Assembly: GCA_021443235.1 (NCBI GenBank) | Contig: JABUUJ010000021.1 | Coordinates: 1 to 5,602 of the forward strand | DNA from: Muribaculaceae bacterium | GTDB lineage: Bacteria > Bacteroidota > Bacteroidia > Bacteroidales > Muribaculaceae | DNA length: 5,602 nucleotides | Reading direction: 5' to 3' | In this document: piece by piece, positions 1-5,036 of the stretch | Position numbering within the stretch: the first letter of the stretch is position 1 | Layout: each line of letters opens with the position of its first letter | Made by a program: the position numbers and the translations under genes | Notes under the pieces: generated by a model | Databases searched by the model: none | Told to the model about the DNA's origin: nothing | What the model saw: the letters and a program-made list of their open reading frames with translations, nothing else

Positions 1-894
1 GTCGCCTTGCAGCAGGCGATTCATCTGCCGCCCACTGCCCATGTCGCGCCTAATCTCGCGTATCACGCGCTTCTGGGCATCGGTGAGCTCAAACTGCAAC
101 ACATTGTGATAAAACGAGTTGAAATGGTCGCCCACGCGAGCAAACACAAAGCCCACGCGCTTGTCGGCAGTGCCTTTCAAGTATTTCAATATGTTGAGCT
201 CAAGGTAGAATAGCTCCTCATATTTCAAGCGCAGTTGCGCCTGTTGCATCGCCTGAATGCTGCCCGGTAGATGCACGTTGATGAGCGCCTCGTTGAGTGG
301 CATGAGGTGGCGCGACGCGATAATCGACGACGGCAACGTCTCGGCAATGCGCTGCACAGCGGGGGTGTTGAGCAGGTTGCCTACAAGGCGTTGTAATATT
401 CGGTTGGTGATCTGTGCGTTACGCAACCGGTCGTTGAGGTTATACACGCCCATCAGTCCTTGAGGCGTAGACTCGGGGTTATATTTGTCGACCTCGGGAT
501 GGGCAATGCTGTAGTGGTGGCCAAATGGCGCTGGCTTACCGAAAATAAGGTACTCGGTGCCTTGCTTCAGACTCTCTTTGATGGCTTTTATTTTGTTAAA
601 CCACACGCACTCTATCAACCCAGTGCCGTCGCCAAACAGTGCCTGCAGGCGTTTGCGCGCACCCTCGCCAGCTATGGTAAGGGAGATGAATTTGCCTTTG
701 AGCTGTATGTAGGGCATCTCACCATCTATCTCATTGATATGGTGGATGGTGCTGCGGTCAATATACCTGAAAGGGTAGTAGTGCAGCAGGTCGTGGAATG
801 TGTGCAGGTCAAGCTCTCGGGCAAGAAGCTCGGCGCGTTTCGGGCCCACTCCTGCCAGATATTGCAAGTCCATCTTTCTCAAGTCGTTGCTCAT
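1..894 (-). CDS. recG: ATP-dependent DNA helicase RecG, N-terminal 298 residues (cut by window edge)
   Basis: RecG is a superfamily 2 helicase that remodels stalled replication forks and branched recombination intermediates; the family is about 700 residues long. The open frame runs from an ATG at 894 to the window edge without a stop, so only the N-terminal part is present. Visible are an N-terminal helical segment with LAGVGPKRAELL (residues 13-24) and the PFRYIDRS stretch (41-48). The OB-fold wedge region that contacts the DNA junction follows at about 60-150, with FGDGTGLIECVWFN at 87-100. After the linker helices (PLNEALINVHLP, 199-210) comes the helicase Q-motif region FELTDAQKRVIREI (268-281). 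The last visible residues, MNRLLQGD, are the lead-in to the Walker A loop, which lies outside. The gene starts 20 bases after ispD ends, so the two are probably cotranscribed. M8 (873) is an alternative start. No frameshift is seen. Confidence 0.95.
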   Translation of the reverse strand, partial: MSNDLRKMDLQYLAGVGPKRAELLARELDLHTFHDLLHYYPFRYIDRSTIHHINEIDGEMPYIQLKGKFISLTIAGEGARKRLQALFGDGTGLIECVWFNKIKAIKESLKQGTEYLIFGKPAPFGHHYSIAHPEVDKYNPESTPQGLMGVYNLNDRLRNAQITNRILQRLVGNLLNTPAVQRIAETLPSSIIASRHLMPLNEALINVHLPGSIQAMQQAQLRLKYEELFYLELNILKYLKGTADKRVGFVFARVGDHFNSFYHNVLQFELTDAQKRVIREIRRDMGSGRQMNRLLQGD

Positions 895-914
895 AGGGTG
901 TGTTATCTACTGCC

Positions 915-1583
915 TTATTCGCGCATCAGCCGCTCGGCAACAAGTAAATCCACGGGGTGTGTAATCTTGATATTGCTGGGCTCTCCGTTCACCAGCGTGA
1001 CCTTGTGGCCCGATGCCTCGACTACCGACGCATCGTCGGTAAACAGTGGCGAAAACTCAACGTCGTATGCCCCCATAAGCATCGATGCCTCAAATGTCTG
1101 CGGTGTCTGCACTGCGCGCAGATCGCTGCGCAGCAGTTGGTGCGAACTGCCGTCACCGTCCACCATCCTGATTGTGTCGCTGGGCATAATTACGGGAATC
1201 GCACTGCCAGTGACATGTGCTGTGGCAAAGGTTCGCTCGATGAGGTCAACGCTCACAAGTGGGCGCACACCATCGTGCACCGCAACTACATCGCCTGGCG
1301 CTAACACCAACGTTGCCAAGCCGTTGCGCACGCTCTCAAAGCGCGTAGCACCACCCGTTGCCACCGTGTGAGGCACGGCAAAGCTGTGCTCGCGGCACAG
1401 GTCGCTCCACAACTGATGATGGGCTGCCGGCAACACCACTGTCACCTCGGCGCCAGCGGCCGCAAACTTCTCAATAGCGTGGCACAGCACTGGCCGTCCA
1501 GCCAGCAACTGAAACTGCTTGGGCACCTCGCCGCCAAAGCGGGTACCGCAGCCCCCCGCCACAATTATCGCACACCTCTTCAT
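915..1583 (-). CDS. ispD: 2-C-methyl-D-erythritol 4-phosphate cytidylyltransferase (IspD)
   Basis: IspD transfers CMP from CTP to 2-C-methyl-D-erythritol 4-phosphate, the third step of the cytosolic MEP pathway to isopentenyl diphosphate. The 222-residue length is normal. The nucleotide-binding loop reads VAGGCGTRFGGEVPKQF (residues 8-24); R15 and K22 correspond to the catalytic Arg and Lys of the E. coli enzyme. GGATRFESVRNGL (77-89) and HDGVRPLV (103-110) are the middle motifs; the latter is HDAARP in E. coli. The MEP-binding region includes PSDTIRM (134-140, T137) and LRSDLRAVQTPQTF (151-164, R152 and the TPQ.F signature). The C-terminal part reads FTDDASVVEASG (181-192) and NIKITHPVDLLVAERL (204-219), with the conserved lysine at 206. 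The ATG at 1583 places the start immediately before the glycine-rich loop, as expected. recG follows after 20 bases. I found no convincing promoter in the 111-base upstream spacer. Confidence 0.97.
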   Translation of the reverse strand: MKRCAIIVAGGCGTRFGGEVPKQFQLLAGRPVLCHAIEKFAAAGAEVTVVLPAAHHQLWSDLCREHSFAVPHTVATGGATRFESVRNGLATLVLAPGDVVAVHDGVRPLVSVDLIERTFATAHVTGSAIPVIMPSDTIRMVDGDGSSHQLLRSDLRAVQTPQTFEASMLMGAYDVEFSPLFTDDASVVEASGHKVTLVNGEPSNIKITHPVDLLVAERLMRE

Positions 1584-1584
1584 A

Positions 1585-1642
1585 GAATTAATTACTAATT
1601 AAGAACCACGCCCTCAATCTCGGCGAAGCCAATTACGAATTA
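1585..1642. repeat. AT-rich palindromic intergenic repeat upstream of ispD
   Basis: The spacer between the amidase and ispD carries a perfect palindrome at 1588-1602 (TTAATTA-C-TAATTAA), only four bases upstream of the ispD ATG. It continues into AAGAACC, then a GC-richer block containing the small hairpin GGCGAAGCC (1622-1630), then AATTACGAATTA (1631-1642). The AT words resemble the AATTAAGAATTAAG run at 5019-5036 at the other end of the window, suggesting one repeat class. I recall similar GGCTTCGCC-plus-AATTACGAATT spacers in Bacteroidales genomes, but cannot verify this here. Function is unknown; a role at the ispD translation start is possible. Confidence 0.5.
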
Positions 1643-1694
1643 AACCCAAATAGCTAAACAAATATTTATTCTGCGCTCAAATGAACTTTTTGGG

Positions 1695-2825
1695 TTAAAA
1701 AAGCCTTGGCTTCACCGCCACAATCTCGTCGCCCTTCACTGTCACAGGCAGTGTCGTGGGTTTATAGCCCGCAGCCTCTACCACAATGCTATAGCGACCG
1801 GGCTCCACATCATAGAAACTGAAAAATCCGTTATAGTTGCCGTCGGTGCGGTAGGCCCTGATGGTCACCCCGCGGCTGTCGCGCAACTTCACCATTGCTC
1901 CGTTGATGGGGCGCCACTGGTCGTCGCTGCCCTCCACATAATGATAGAGTGGGTGCTCAAAGTGCTCGGTGGCGCTCTTTACTGTGCCCACAATGTGACC
2001 TTGCTTGTCGGGCTTGGCGCCAAACCAGGCCTTGATGGCGCGGTAATATCTCAATCCCTCATAGCGACAATAGTCGCGATTGAGTAGGCGATGACGCTCA
2101 GGTTGGTAGCTATGGAACGAGCCCTCGCACAGGAAGCTGGGCACGCGGTGCTTCATCACGCCCAGATAGCCCGTATAACCCAGCGCGTTGGGGTTGCCCG
2201 GAGGAGTCGCTCCCATCCAAGTGAGGTCGCCGGTGATAAACGGAGCGTCAGAGTTTTTGTCGGTCCACACCGTGAGCGGGTTGTCCCAAATGTAGGGATA
2301 TGCCTGCTTGGCACGTTCGTCGCTGCCTTCGGCGTAGGCCTTGCCGGTCTCACCGCGATACACCAGCGCAAGGTAGTTGCACAACTTGCCGTCGTCGCCT
2401 CCGGTGGCGTTGCTATGTATCGACAGGAAATAGTCGGGGTTAATTGAGTCTACGTTCATCGCAATGGTCTGCAACGTAGTGATTTGCTGCTGCCCGTTCT
2501 CGTCGCTCCATGTCTCGGCACGGTCGCGGGAGGTGGCGTTTTTCTGCCCGGCGGTCACCCAGCCGTTGCGTGTGCGCGACATCACCACGCGTGCGCCGGC
2601 TTTCACCAGGCGGTCACGCAGCTCAAGGCCTTTCCACAGGTTGGTCTTGGTCTCAAAGAACCCCATCGTGTCCATCACGACATAGTTAATGGTCTCAATC
2701 GGACGGTCGTTGGCAGTCCAGCCGCCATGCCCGGGGTTAACATAAATCACTTTACCTTTCAGCCCGCCGGCCATTGCCGTAAGCGCGCAAGTCATTACAA
2801 ATGACAAAAATACAATTCGTTTCAT
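1695..2825 (-). CDS. Secreted N-acetylmuramoyl-L-alanine amidase (Amidase_3 type) with C-terminal carboxypeptidase-regulatory-like domain
   Basis: This 376-residue protein probably cleaves the bond between N-acetylmuramic acid and L-alanine in peptidoglycan, acting in the periplasm or outside the cell. Residues 1-20 form a Sec signal peptide (basic start, hydrophobic core, AMA-G cleavage region). The catalytic domain covers about 24-270. VIYVNPGHGG (26-35) gives zinc ligand H33, FFETKTNLWKGLELRDRL (57-73) gives E58, FLSIHSNA (133-140) gives H137, and PSFLCEGSFHSYQPERH (229-245) gives E234, the expected catalytic glutamate. Residues about 277-376 resemble a CarboxypepD_reg beta-sandwich: GHIVGTV, then PINGAMVKLRD, GFFSFYDVEPGRYSIVVEAAGY. 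I recall Bacteroides relatives being labelled 'xanthan lyase'; the visible motifs support an amidase instead. The ATG shares one base with the stop codon of the upstream lipoprotein gene, implying translational coupling. No strong terminator follows. Confidence 0.9.
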   Translation of the reverse strand: MKRIVFLSFVMTCALTAMAGGLKGKVIYVNPGHGGWTANDRPIETINYVVMDTMGFFETKTNLWKGLELRDRLVKAGARVVMSRTRNGWVTAGQKNATSRDRAETWSDENGQQQITTLQTIAMNVDSINPDYFLSIHSNATGGDDGKLCNYLALVYRGETGKAYAEGSDERAKQAYPYIWDNPLTVWTDKNSDAPFITGDLTWMGATPPGNPNALGYTGYLGVMKHRVPSFLCEGSFHSYQPERHRLLNRDYCRYEGLRYYRAIKAWFGAKPDKQGHIVGTVKSATEHFEHPLYHYVEGSDDQWRPINGAMVKLRDSRGVTIRAYRTDGNYNGFFSFYDVEPGRYSIVVEAAGYKPTTLPVTVKGDEIVAVKPRLF

Positions 2826-3472
2826 TAAAATGTTATATCTGGATTTTCATAGTCGTGGCCGTTCAGCACCATGCCGTTGGCCGCGTGATTAACAACTTTA
2901 GTCGCCTTGCCGTCGCGATAGAAGGTCACCGAGTATTCGCCCAGCAGATTACCCTCGGCATCGCGCAGCGGCACTGCCTTGAACGCCTCTTCGCAACGTG
3001 CGCGCACTGCAGCCTCTTCCTCGGCAGTCGCCTTGCTGGGGTAGTGCACTATGCTTATTTTCTTGCCACTGCGGTACACCACCTCGATGAGCCAACGGTC
3101 CTGATTTCTCTTCTCATCACTGAGCCTGGTAAAGGGGTACTTGTCAAGTCCCAGCTTTATCGCCAGTGCCGTAAACGTGGCAACAGGCTCGCTCGTCGTG
3201 GTGTATTGGATACCCTCATTCTCGCCCATATCGCGCAGGTAAACTGTCGAGAACGAACTGTATTCATCCTCGTGGTGCGAGTAAAAATATACCTCGCTCA
3301 GCTTGCCCTCATACAACTCATATCTGAACGACACAACTGTGTCGCCGGCCTCAATCGGCTGGATCGGCGGCACCTCTTTGGCTGGCGACGAGCAACCGCT
3401 CGCCACAAACGCCAGCACCGACGACACCCCGGCAACAACCCGCCTCAGCATCCCATTAAATCTCATTTCCAT
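2825..3472 (-). CDS. Putative lipoprotein of unknown function, coupled to the amidase gene
   Basis: I do not recognise this protein's family. From the ATG at 3472 it has 215 residues. The N-terminus (MRFNGMLRRVVAGVSSVLAFVASGCSS) has a basic region, a hydrophobic core and a lipobox-like ASGC, so Cys27 is the likely lipidated residue; SSPAKE follows. The mature part looks soluble and beta-rich, with many Tyr/Phe-containing strands (VVSFRYELYEG, EVYFYSHHEDEY, RWLIEVVYRSGKKISIVHYP), a charged helix (ATAEEEAAVRARCEEAFKAV) and a final strand pair (GNLLGEYSVTFYRDGKATKVV). No catalytic motif stands out. The frame stays open to a TTG at 3496, but that codon lies inside the predicted -7 box, so it should be untranscribed. 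ATGs at 3466 and 3451 are also usable; the last gives a compact 19-residue signal. The stop overlaps the amidase ATG (TAATG), pointing to a shared envelope role. Confidence 0.85.
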   Translation of the reverse strand: MEMRFNGMLRRVVAGVSSVLAFVASGCSSPAKEVPPIQPIEAGDTVVSFRYELYEGKLSEVYFYSHHEDEYSSFSTVYLRDMGENEGIQYTTTSEPVATFTALAIKLGLDKYPFTRLSDEKRNQDRWLIEVVYRSGKKISIVHYPSKATAEEEAAVRARCEEAFKAVPLRDAEGNLLGEYSVTFYRDGKATKVVNHAANGMVLNGHDYENPDITF

Positions 3473-3493
3473 AACACTACTACATTTTGACCA

Positions 3494-3501
3494 CAAATAT
3501 A
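3494..3501 (-). promoter_or_regulatory. Bacteroidetes-type -7 box (TATATTTG) for the lipoprotein-amidase pair
   Basis: Read on the minus strand, 3501-3494 is TATATTTG, an exact match to the Bacteroidetes -7 consensus TAnnTTTG. The -33 region is weak: only AATG at about 3522-3519 sits near the right distance. Transcription would start near 3489, giving a short leader of roughly 15 to 25 nt to the ATG at 3472 or 3466. A run of nine A (T at 3506-3514 on the plus strand) lies between the two promoter regions. Confidence 0.6.
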
Positions 3502-3561
3502 CTTCTTTTTTTTTATTACATTATTATAATACCCAAAAAATCTTCACAACCACCCACCATC

Positions 3562-3602
3562 ACAAACAAAAAATAAAGAGGAATATCTTGGGGATATTCC
3601 TC
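3562..3602 (-). terminator. Intrinsic (Rho-independent) terminator
   Basis: On the minus strand, GAGGAATATC (3602-3593) pairs perfectly with GATATTCCTC (3587-3578) around the 5-nt loop CCCAA (3592-3588). The 10-bp stem is followed at once by TTTATTTTTTTGTTTG (3577-3562). On the plus strand the hairpin is followed by CTTAGTCTC, with no T-run, so the signal works for leftward transcription only. It would end transcripts from the lpxH-like gene, 174 bases upstream, and from the predicted promoter at 3660-3667. The 5' arm contains AAGGAGG, which resembles a Shine-Dalgarno sequence but has no suitably spaced start codon. Confidence 0.8.
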
Positions 3603-3655
3603 CTTAGTCTCAATAGTACAATTCTTAAGGTAAAAAAGATTGTTTTCAGGTTTAT
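3568..3655 (-). ncRNA. Candidate small RNA or attenuated leader, about 80-90 nt
   Basis: This is inferred from a predicted promoter (-7 box at 3660-3667) and a strong terminator hairpin (3578-3602), both minus strand, with no gene between. The first part of the RNA is A/U-rich; ACAAT can pair with a later ATTGT, a CTTAAG lies in the middle, and the 3' end is the terminator stem plus U-run. I find no convincing small ORF in it. It matches no RNA family that I recognise. It could instead be a leader whose read-through feeds the lipoprotein gene, or simply the distal 3' UTR of the lpxH-like gene. Confidence 0.35.
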
Positions 3656-3659
3656 GGTG

Positions 3660-3691
3660 CAAAGTTAAGCACAATTTTTTATTTGTGCAAG
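3660..3691 (-). promoter_or_regulatory. Predicted Bacteroidetes-type promoter (CTTG - 20 bp - TAACTTTG)
   Basis: On the minus strand, TAACTTTG (3667-3660) fits the TAnnTTTG -7 consensus exactly. CTTG (3691-3688) lies 20 bp upstream and differs from the TTTG -33 consensus at one base; the usual spacing is about 19-21 bp. The spacer is A-rich. The -7 box sits inside the inverted repeat GTGC-AAAGTTAA-GCAC (3657-3672). There is no coding start immediately downstream; the first element reached is the terminator at 3602-3578. Confidence 0.5.
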
Positions 3692-3699
3692 CGATTGCA
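3686..3699. promoter_or_regulatory. LacI/cre-like palindromic operator candidate overlapping the -33 box
   Basis: TGCAAGCGATTGCA is a near-perfect palindrome, with 5-bp arms TGCAA/TTGCA around GCGA. It has the TGnAAnCGnTTnCA layout with central CG typical of LacI/GalR-family operators and cre sites. It completely covers the predicted -33 box at 3688-3691, the position expected for a repressor. No LacI-family regulator is encoded in the window, so the binding protein is unknown. A 14-bp palindrome can also arise by chance. Confidence 0.4.
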
Positions 3700-3775
3700 T
3701 GAATTTTTTTAGGTTTTTTTTCAAGAAAATTTGCAATTTTTGCCTAAACTACAATCATTCACCCATTTATGTACA

Positions 3776-4549
3776 TTAAAAATTTTCAAATTTTTCAAGG
3801 GTTATTGTCGTTCCGTCAAATTTTGCGTAAGTGAACTTGTCAATCCAGTCGCCCAGCATTGTCATCGTCGCACCAGCATTGACGGTCTCGTTCAGCGCCA
3901 CGTGCAGGTGGCCGTAGACATAGTGCTCGATGTTGGGGTGCGACTGAGAGTGCTCCTCGGTGAACGCGCGCAGGTTCGACAGGCTCTCGGCCATCGACCG
4001 CTGCACCTTCTCGGTCTCGATCTTCTTGTGCCGCGATGTGCGGTTCTTGGTCGAGATGCCGCTCGCAAACACAAACGTCCACCGCGGGTGAATGCCGGCA
4101 TAGAGCCATTGCAGAAAACGGTTGTAGAATATCCAGCGCATAAAGCGGTAGCCAAACGCCTGTTTCCCCACGTCATCGCCGTGCGACAGAAAGAACCGAT
4201 GCCCCATAATATTCATTTCGGTCTTGGTCTTCAGCACCTTGACGCCTATCTCGTCGCGAATATAGTCGAACAGCCACACATCGTGGTTGCCTGTGAGCCA
4301 AGTGATTTTCACCCCAGCGTCGGCAAGCCGCGCCAACGCGCCAAGGAAACGCACATGGCCGCGAGGCACCACATGGCGGTACTCATACCAGTAGTCAAGA
4401 ATGTCGCCCAGCAGATACAGTTCCTCGGCATCGCCGGCGATACTTTCCAGAAACCTCACCACGCGACCCTCATGCTCGCGGGGATCGGCAATATACGACG
4501 CACCCAAGTGCAAGTCACTTAAAAAATAAACATTCTTCATCATTCCCAT
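3776..4549 (-). CDS. lpxH: UDP-2,3-diacylglucosamine diphosphatase (LpxH-like metallophosphoesterase)
   Basis: The likely role is hydrolysis of UDP-2,3-diacylglucosamine to lipid X and UMP, a lipid A step at the inner face of the cytoplasmic membrane. The 257-residue protein has the whole calcineurin-like metal site: SDLHLG (11-16, D12 and H14), LLGDILDYWYEYR (46-58, D49), TGNHDVWLF (86-94, N88 and H89), FLSHGDD (120-126, H123) and VYGHLHVA (211-218, H214 and H216). A basic and aromatic middle region (about 130-175: YRFMRWIFYNRFLQWLY, then STKNRTSRHKK) fits a lipid-substrate cap and membrane contact. As I remember, classical LpxH has GNRD where this has GNHD, so the exact reaction is less certain than the fold. 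Start choice is open among ATGs at 4549, 4543 and 4540. The gene follows the DUF59 gene by 117 bases filled with tandem repeats. Confidence 0.83.
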   Translation of the reverse strand: MGMMKNVYFLSDLHLGASYIADPREHEGRVVRFLESIAGDAEELYLLGDILDYWYEYRHVVPRGHVRFLGALARLADAGVKITWLTGNHDVWLFDYIRDEIGVKVLKTKTEMNIMGHRFFLSHGDDVGKQAFGYRFMRWIFYNRFLQWLYAGIHPRWTFVFASGISTKNRTSRHKKIETEKVQRSMAESLSNLRAFTEEHSQSHPNIEHYVYGHLHVALNETVNAGATMTMLGDWIDKFTYAKFDGTTITLEKFENF

Positions 4550-4562
4550 CTAATGTATATCA

Positions 4563-4594
4563 CGACTATGCGTCTATGCGTCTACGCGACTACC
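4563..4594. repeat. Tandem array of four 8-bp units upstream of the lpxH-like gene
   Basis: Four consecutive units read CGACTATG, CGTCTATG, CGTCTACG and CGACTACC on the plus strand, giving the consensus CGWCTAYG. Differences are mostly A/T and C/T alternations. The array ends 13 bases before the ATG at 4549, so it lies in the 5' leader of that gene if it is cotranscribed with the DUF59 gene. It is separate in unit length and sequence from the heptad array that begins six bases further on. Confidence 0.65.
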
Positions 4595-4600
4595 TCCCCC

Positions 4601-4656
4601 GATAAACCCTAAACCCTAAACTCTAAACTCTAAACAATAAACAATAAACTCTAAAC
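4601..4656. repeat. Tandem array of eight 7-bp units (NNTAAAC), telomere-like
   Basis: Eight in-register heptads read GATAAAC, CCTAAAC twice, TCTAAAC twice, AATAAAC twice and TCTAAAC on the plus strand. The TAAAC core is invariant and only the first two bases vary; neighbouring units tend to be identical, as expected for slippage duplication. The CCCTAAA units resemble plant telomere repeats, which is coincidence here. The array begins 10 bases after the stop of the DUF59 gene and fills the spacer to the lpxH-like gene together with the 8-bp array. Confidence 0.8.
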
Positions 4657-4666
4657 ATTACAACCA

Positions 4667-4987
4667 TCACATCATCCCCAACTCCAGCTTAGCCTCGTCG
4701 CTCATCATGCGGATATCCCATTCAGGCTCAAACACCAGCTGCACATTGCAACTCTTGATGTCGTCGATCGACTCCACCTTCTGGCGTATGTCCTCAAAGA
4801 TAAAGTCGGCAGCGGGGCAGTTGGGCGCTGTCAATGTCATGTCGATGTGCACGTTAGCATCATCGTCAATCTCTATGTTATAGACCAGCCCCAGGCTATA
4901 CACGTCAACGGGCATCTCAGGGTCAAAGACGGTGCGGAGCATCCTCACCACCTCTTCCATCAGTTCAAGTCGTCTATCCTCAGTCAT
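4667..4987 (-). CDS. DUF59 / MIP18-family Fe-S cluster assembly protein (SufT/PaaD-like)
   Basis: Small DUF59 proteins help mature or repair iron-sulfur proteins, often alongside the SUF machinery; the precise role of the stand-alone bacterial form is not settled. This one has 106 residues, the usual size for the single-domain type. The hallmarks are FDPEMPVDVYSLGLVYNIEI (21-40), matching the family's DPE-(I/M)PV-xxxxLGLVY pattern, and MTLTAPNCPAADFI (50-63) with conserved Cys57. The C-terminal WDIRMMSDEAKLELGM (90-105) resembles the W-(6)-SEEARLELG tail common in the SUF-associated group. No suf genes are in the window. The HAD gene ends 33 bases upstream, so cotranscription is likely. The ATG at 4987 is preceded by an AT-rich leader (ATTATATATA) instead of a Shine-Dalgarno sequence, common in Bacteroidetes. 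Confidence 0.92.
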   Translation of the reverse strand: MTEDRRLELMEEVVRMLRTVFDPEMPVDVYSLGLVYNIEIDDDANVHIDMTLTAPNCPAADFIFEDIRQKVESIDDIKSCNVQLVFEPEWDIRMMSDEAKLELGMM

Positions 4988-5018
4988 TATATATAATTAA
5001 TGTCAAAATATAATTATG

Positions 5019-5036
5019 CATTAAGAATTAAGAATT
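5019..5036. repeat. Short AATTAAG-type repeat at the 3' end of the HAD gene
   Basis: The plus strand reads CATTAAGAATTAAGAATTT, two copies of TTAAGAA plus a partial third. On the coding strand this supplies the last codons and the stop of the HAD phosphatase (ILNS-stop). It shares words with the AT-rich repeat before ispD (1585-1642), suggesting a dispersed element that has reached into a gene end. Two units only, so the call is tentative. Confidence 0.4.

Noticed and set aside
460..1371. 303-residue plus-strand open frame
   Set aside because: It is antisense to recG and ispD, whose minus-strand products have clear family motifs. Its own translation shows no recognisable domain; it is a mirror of codon bias.
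1602..1645. Gene remnant in the ispD spacer (short frame ending GFAEIEGVVLN-stop on the minus strand)
   Set aside because: About a dozen codons only, with no start and no recognisable family; it is better explained as part of the intergenic repeat.
1648..1690. ispD promoter with AATATTTG as the -7 box
   Set aside because: It misses the first T of TAnnTTTG and the only upstream TTTG is 11 bp away, not 19-21 bp.
1640..1696. Terminator for the amidase formed by AACCCAAA and TTTGGGTT
   Set aside because: The 8-bp arms are 38 bases apart, one arm overlaps the stop codon, and no T-run follows on the minus strand.
2801..3490. 229-residue plus-strand open frame
   Set aside because: It covers exactly the antisense of the lipoprotein gene. 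The minus-strand frame has a signal peptide, a promoter and coupling to the amidase, while this frame has none of these.
3473..3496. Longer lipoprotein ORF starting at the TTG at 3496
   Set aside because: The TTG lies within the predicted -7 box (TATATTTG), so it would sit upstream of the transcription start. It also puts an extra Cys and polar residues before the signal peptide.
3686..3710. Plus-strand terminator: TGCAAGCGATTGCA followed by T7
   Set aside because: The stem is only 5 bp with a 4-nt loop, a TGAA gap precedes the T-run, and no plus-strand gene leads into it. The operator reading fits better.
3731..4522. 263-residue plus-strand open frame
   Set aside because: It is antisense to the lpxH-like gene, which keeps every metal-binding motif, and its sequence is rich in His/Arg/Val as expected for a shadow frame.
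4563..4656. CRISPR array
   Set aside because: Units of 7 and 8 bp are directly adjacent with no spacers, and no cas genes are present.
4988..5020. Separate promoter for the DUF59 gene (TATATTTTG)
   Set aside because: The TA-to-TTTG spacing is three bases instead of two and there is no -33 box at the right distance; read-through from the HAD gene is simpler.
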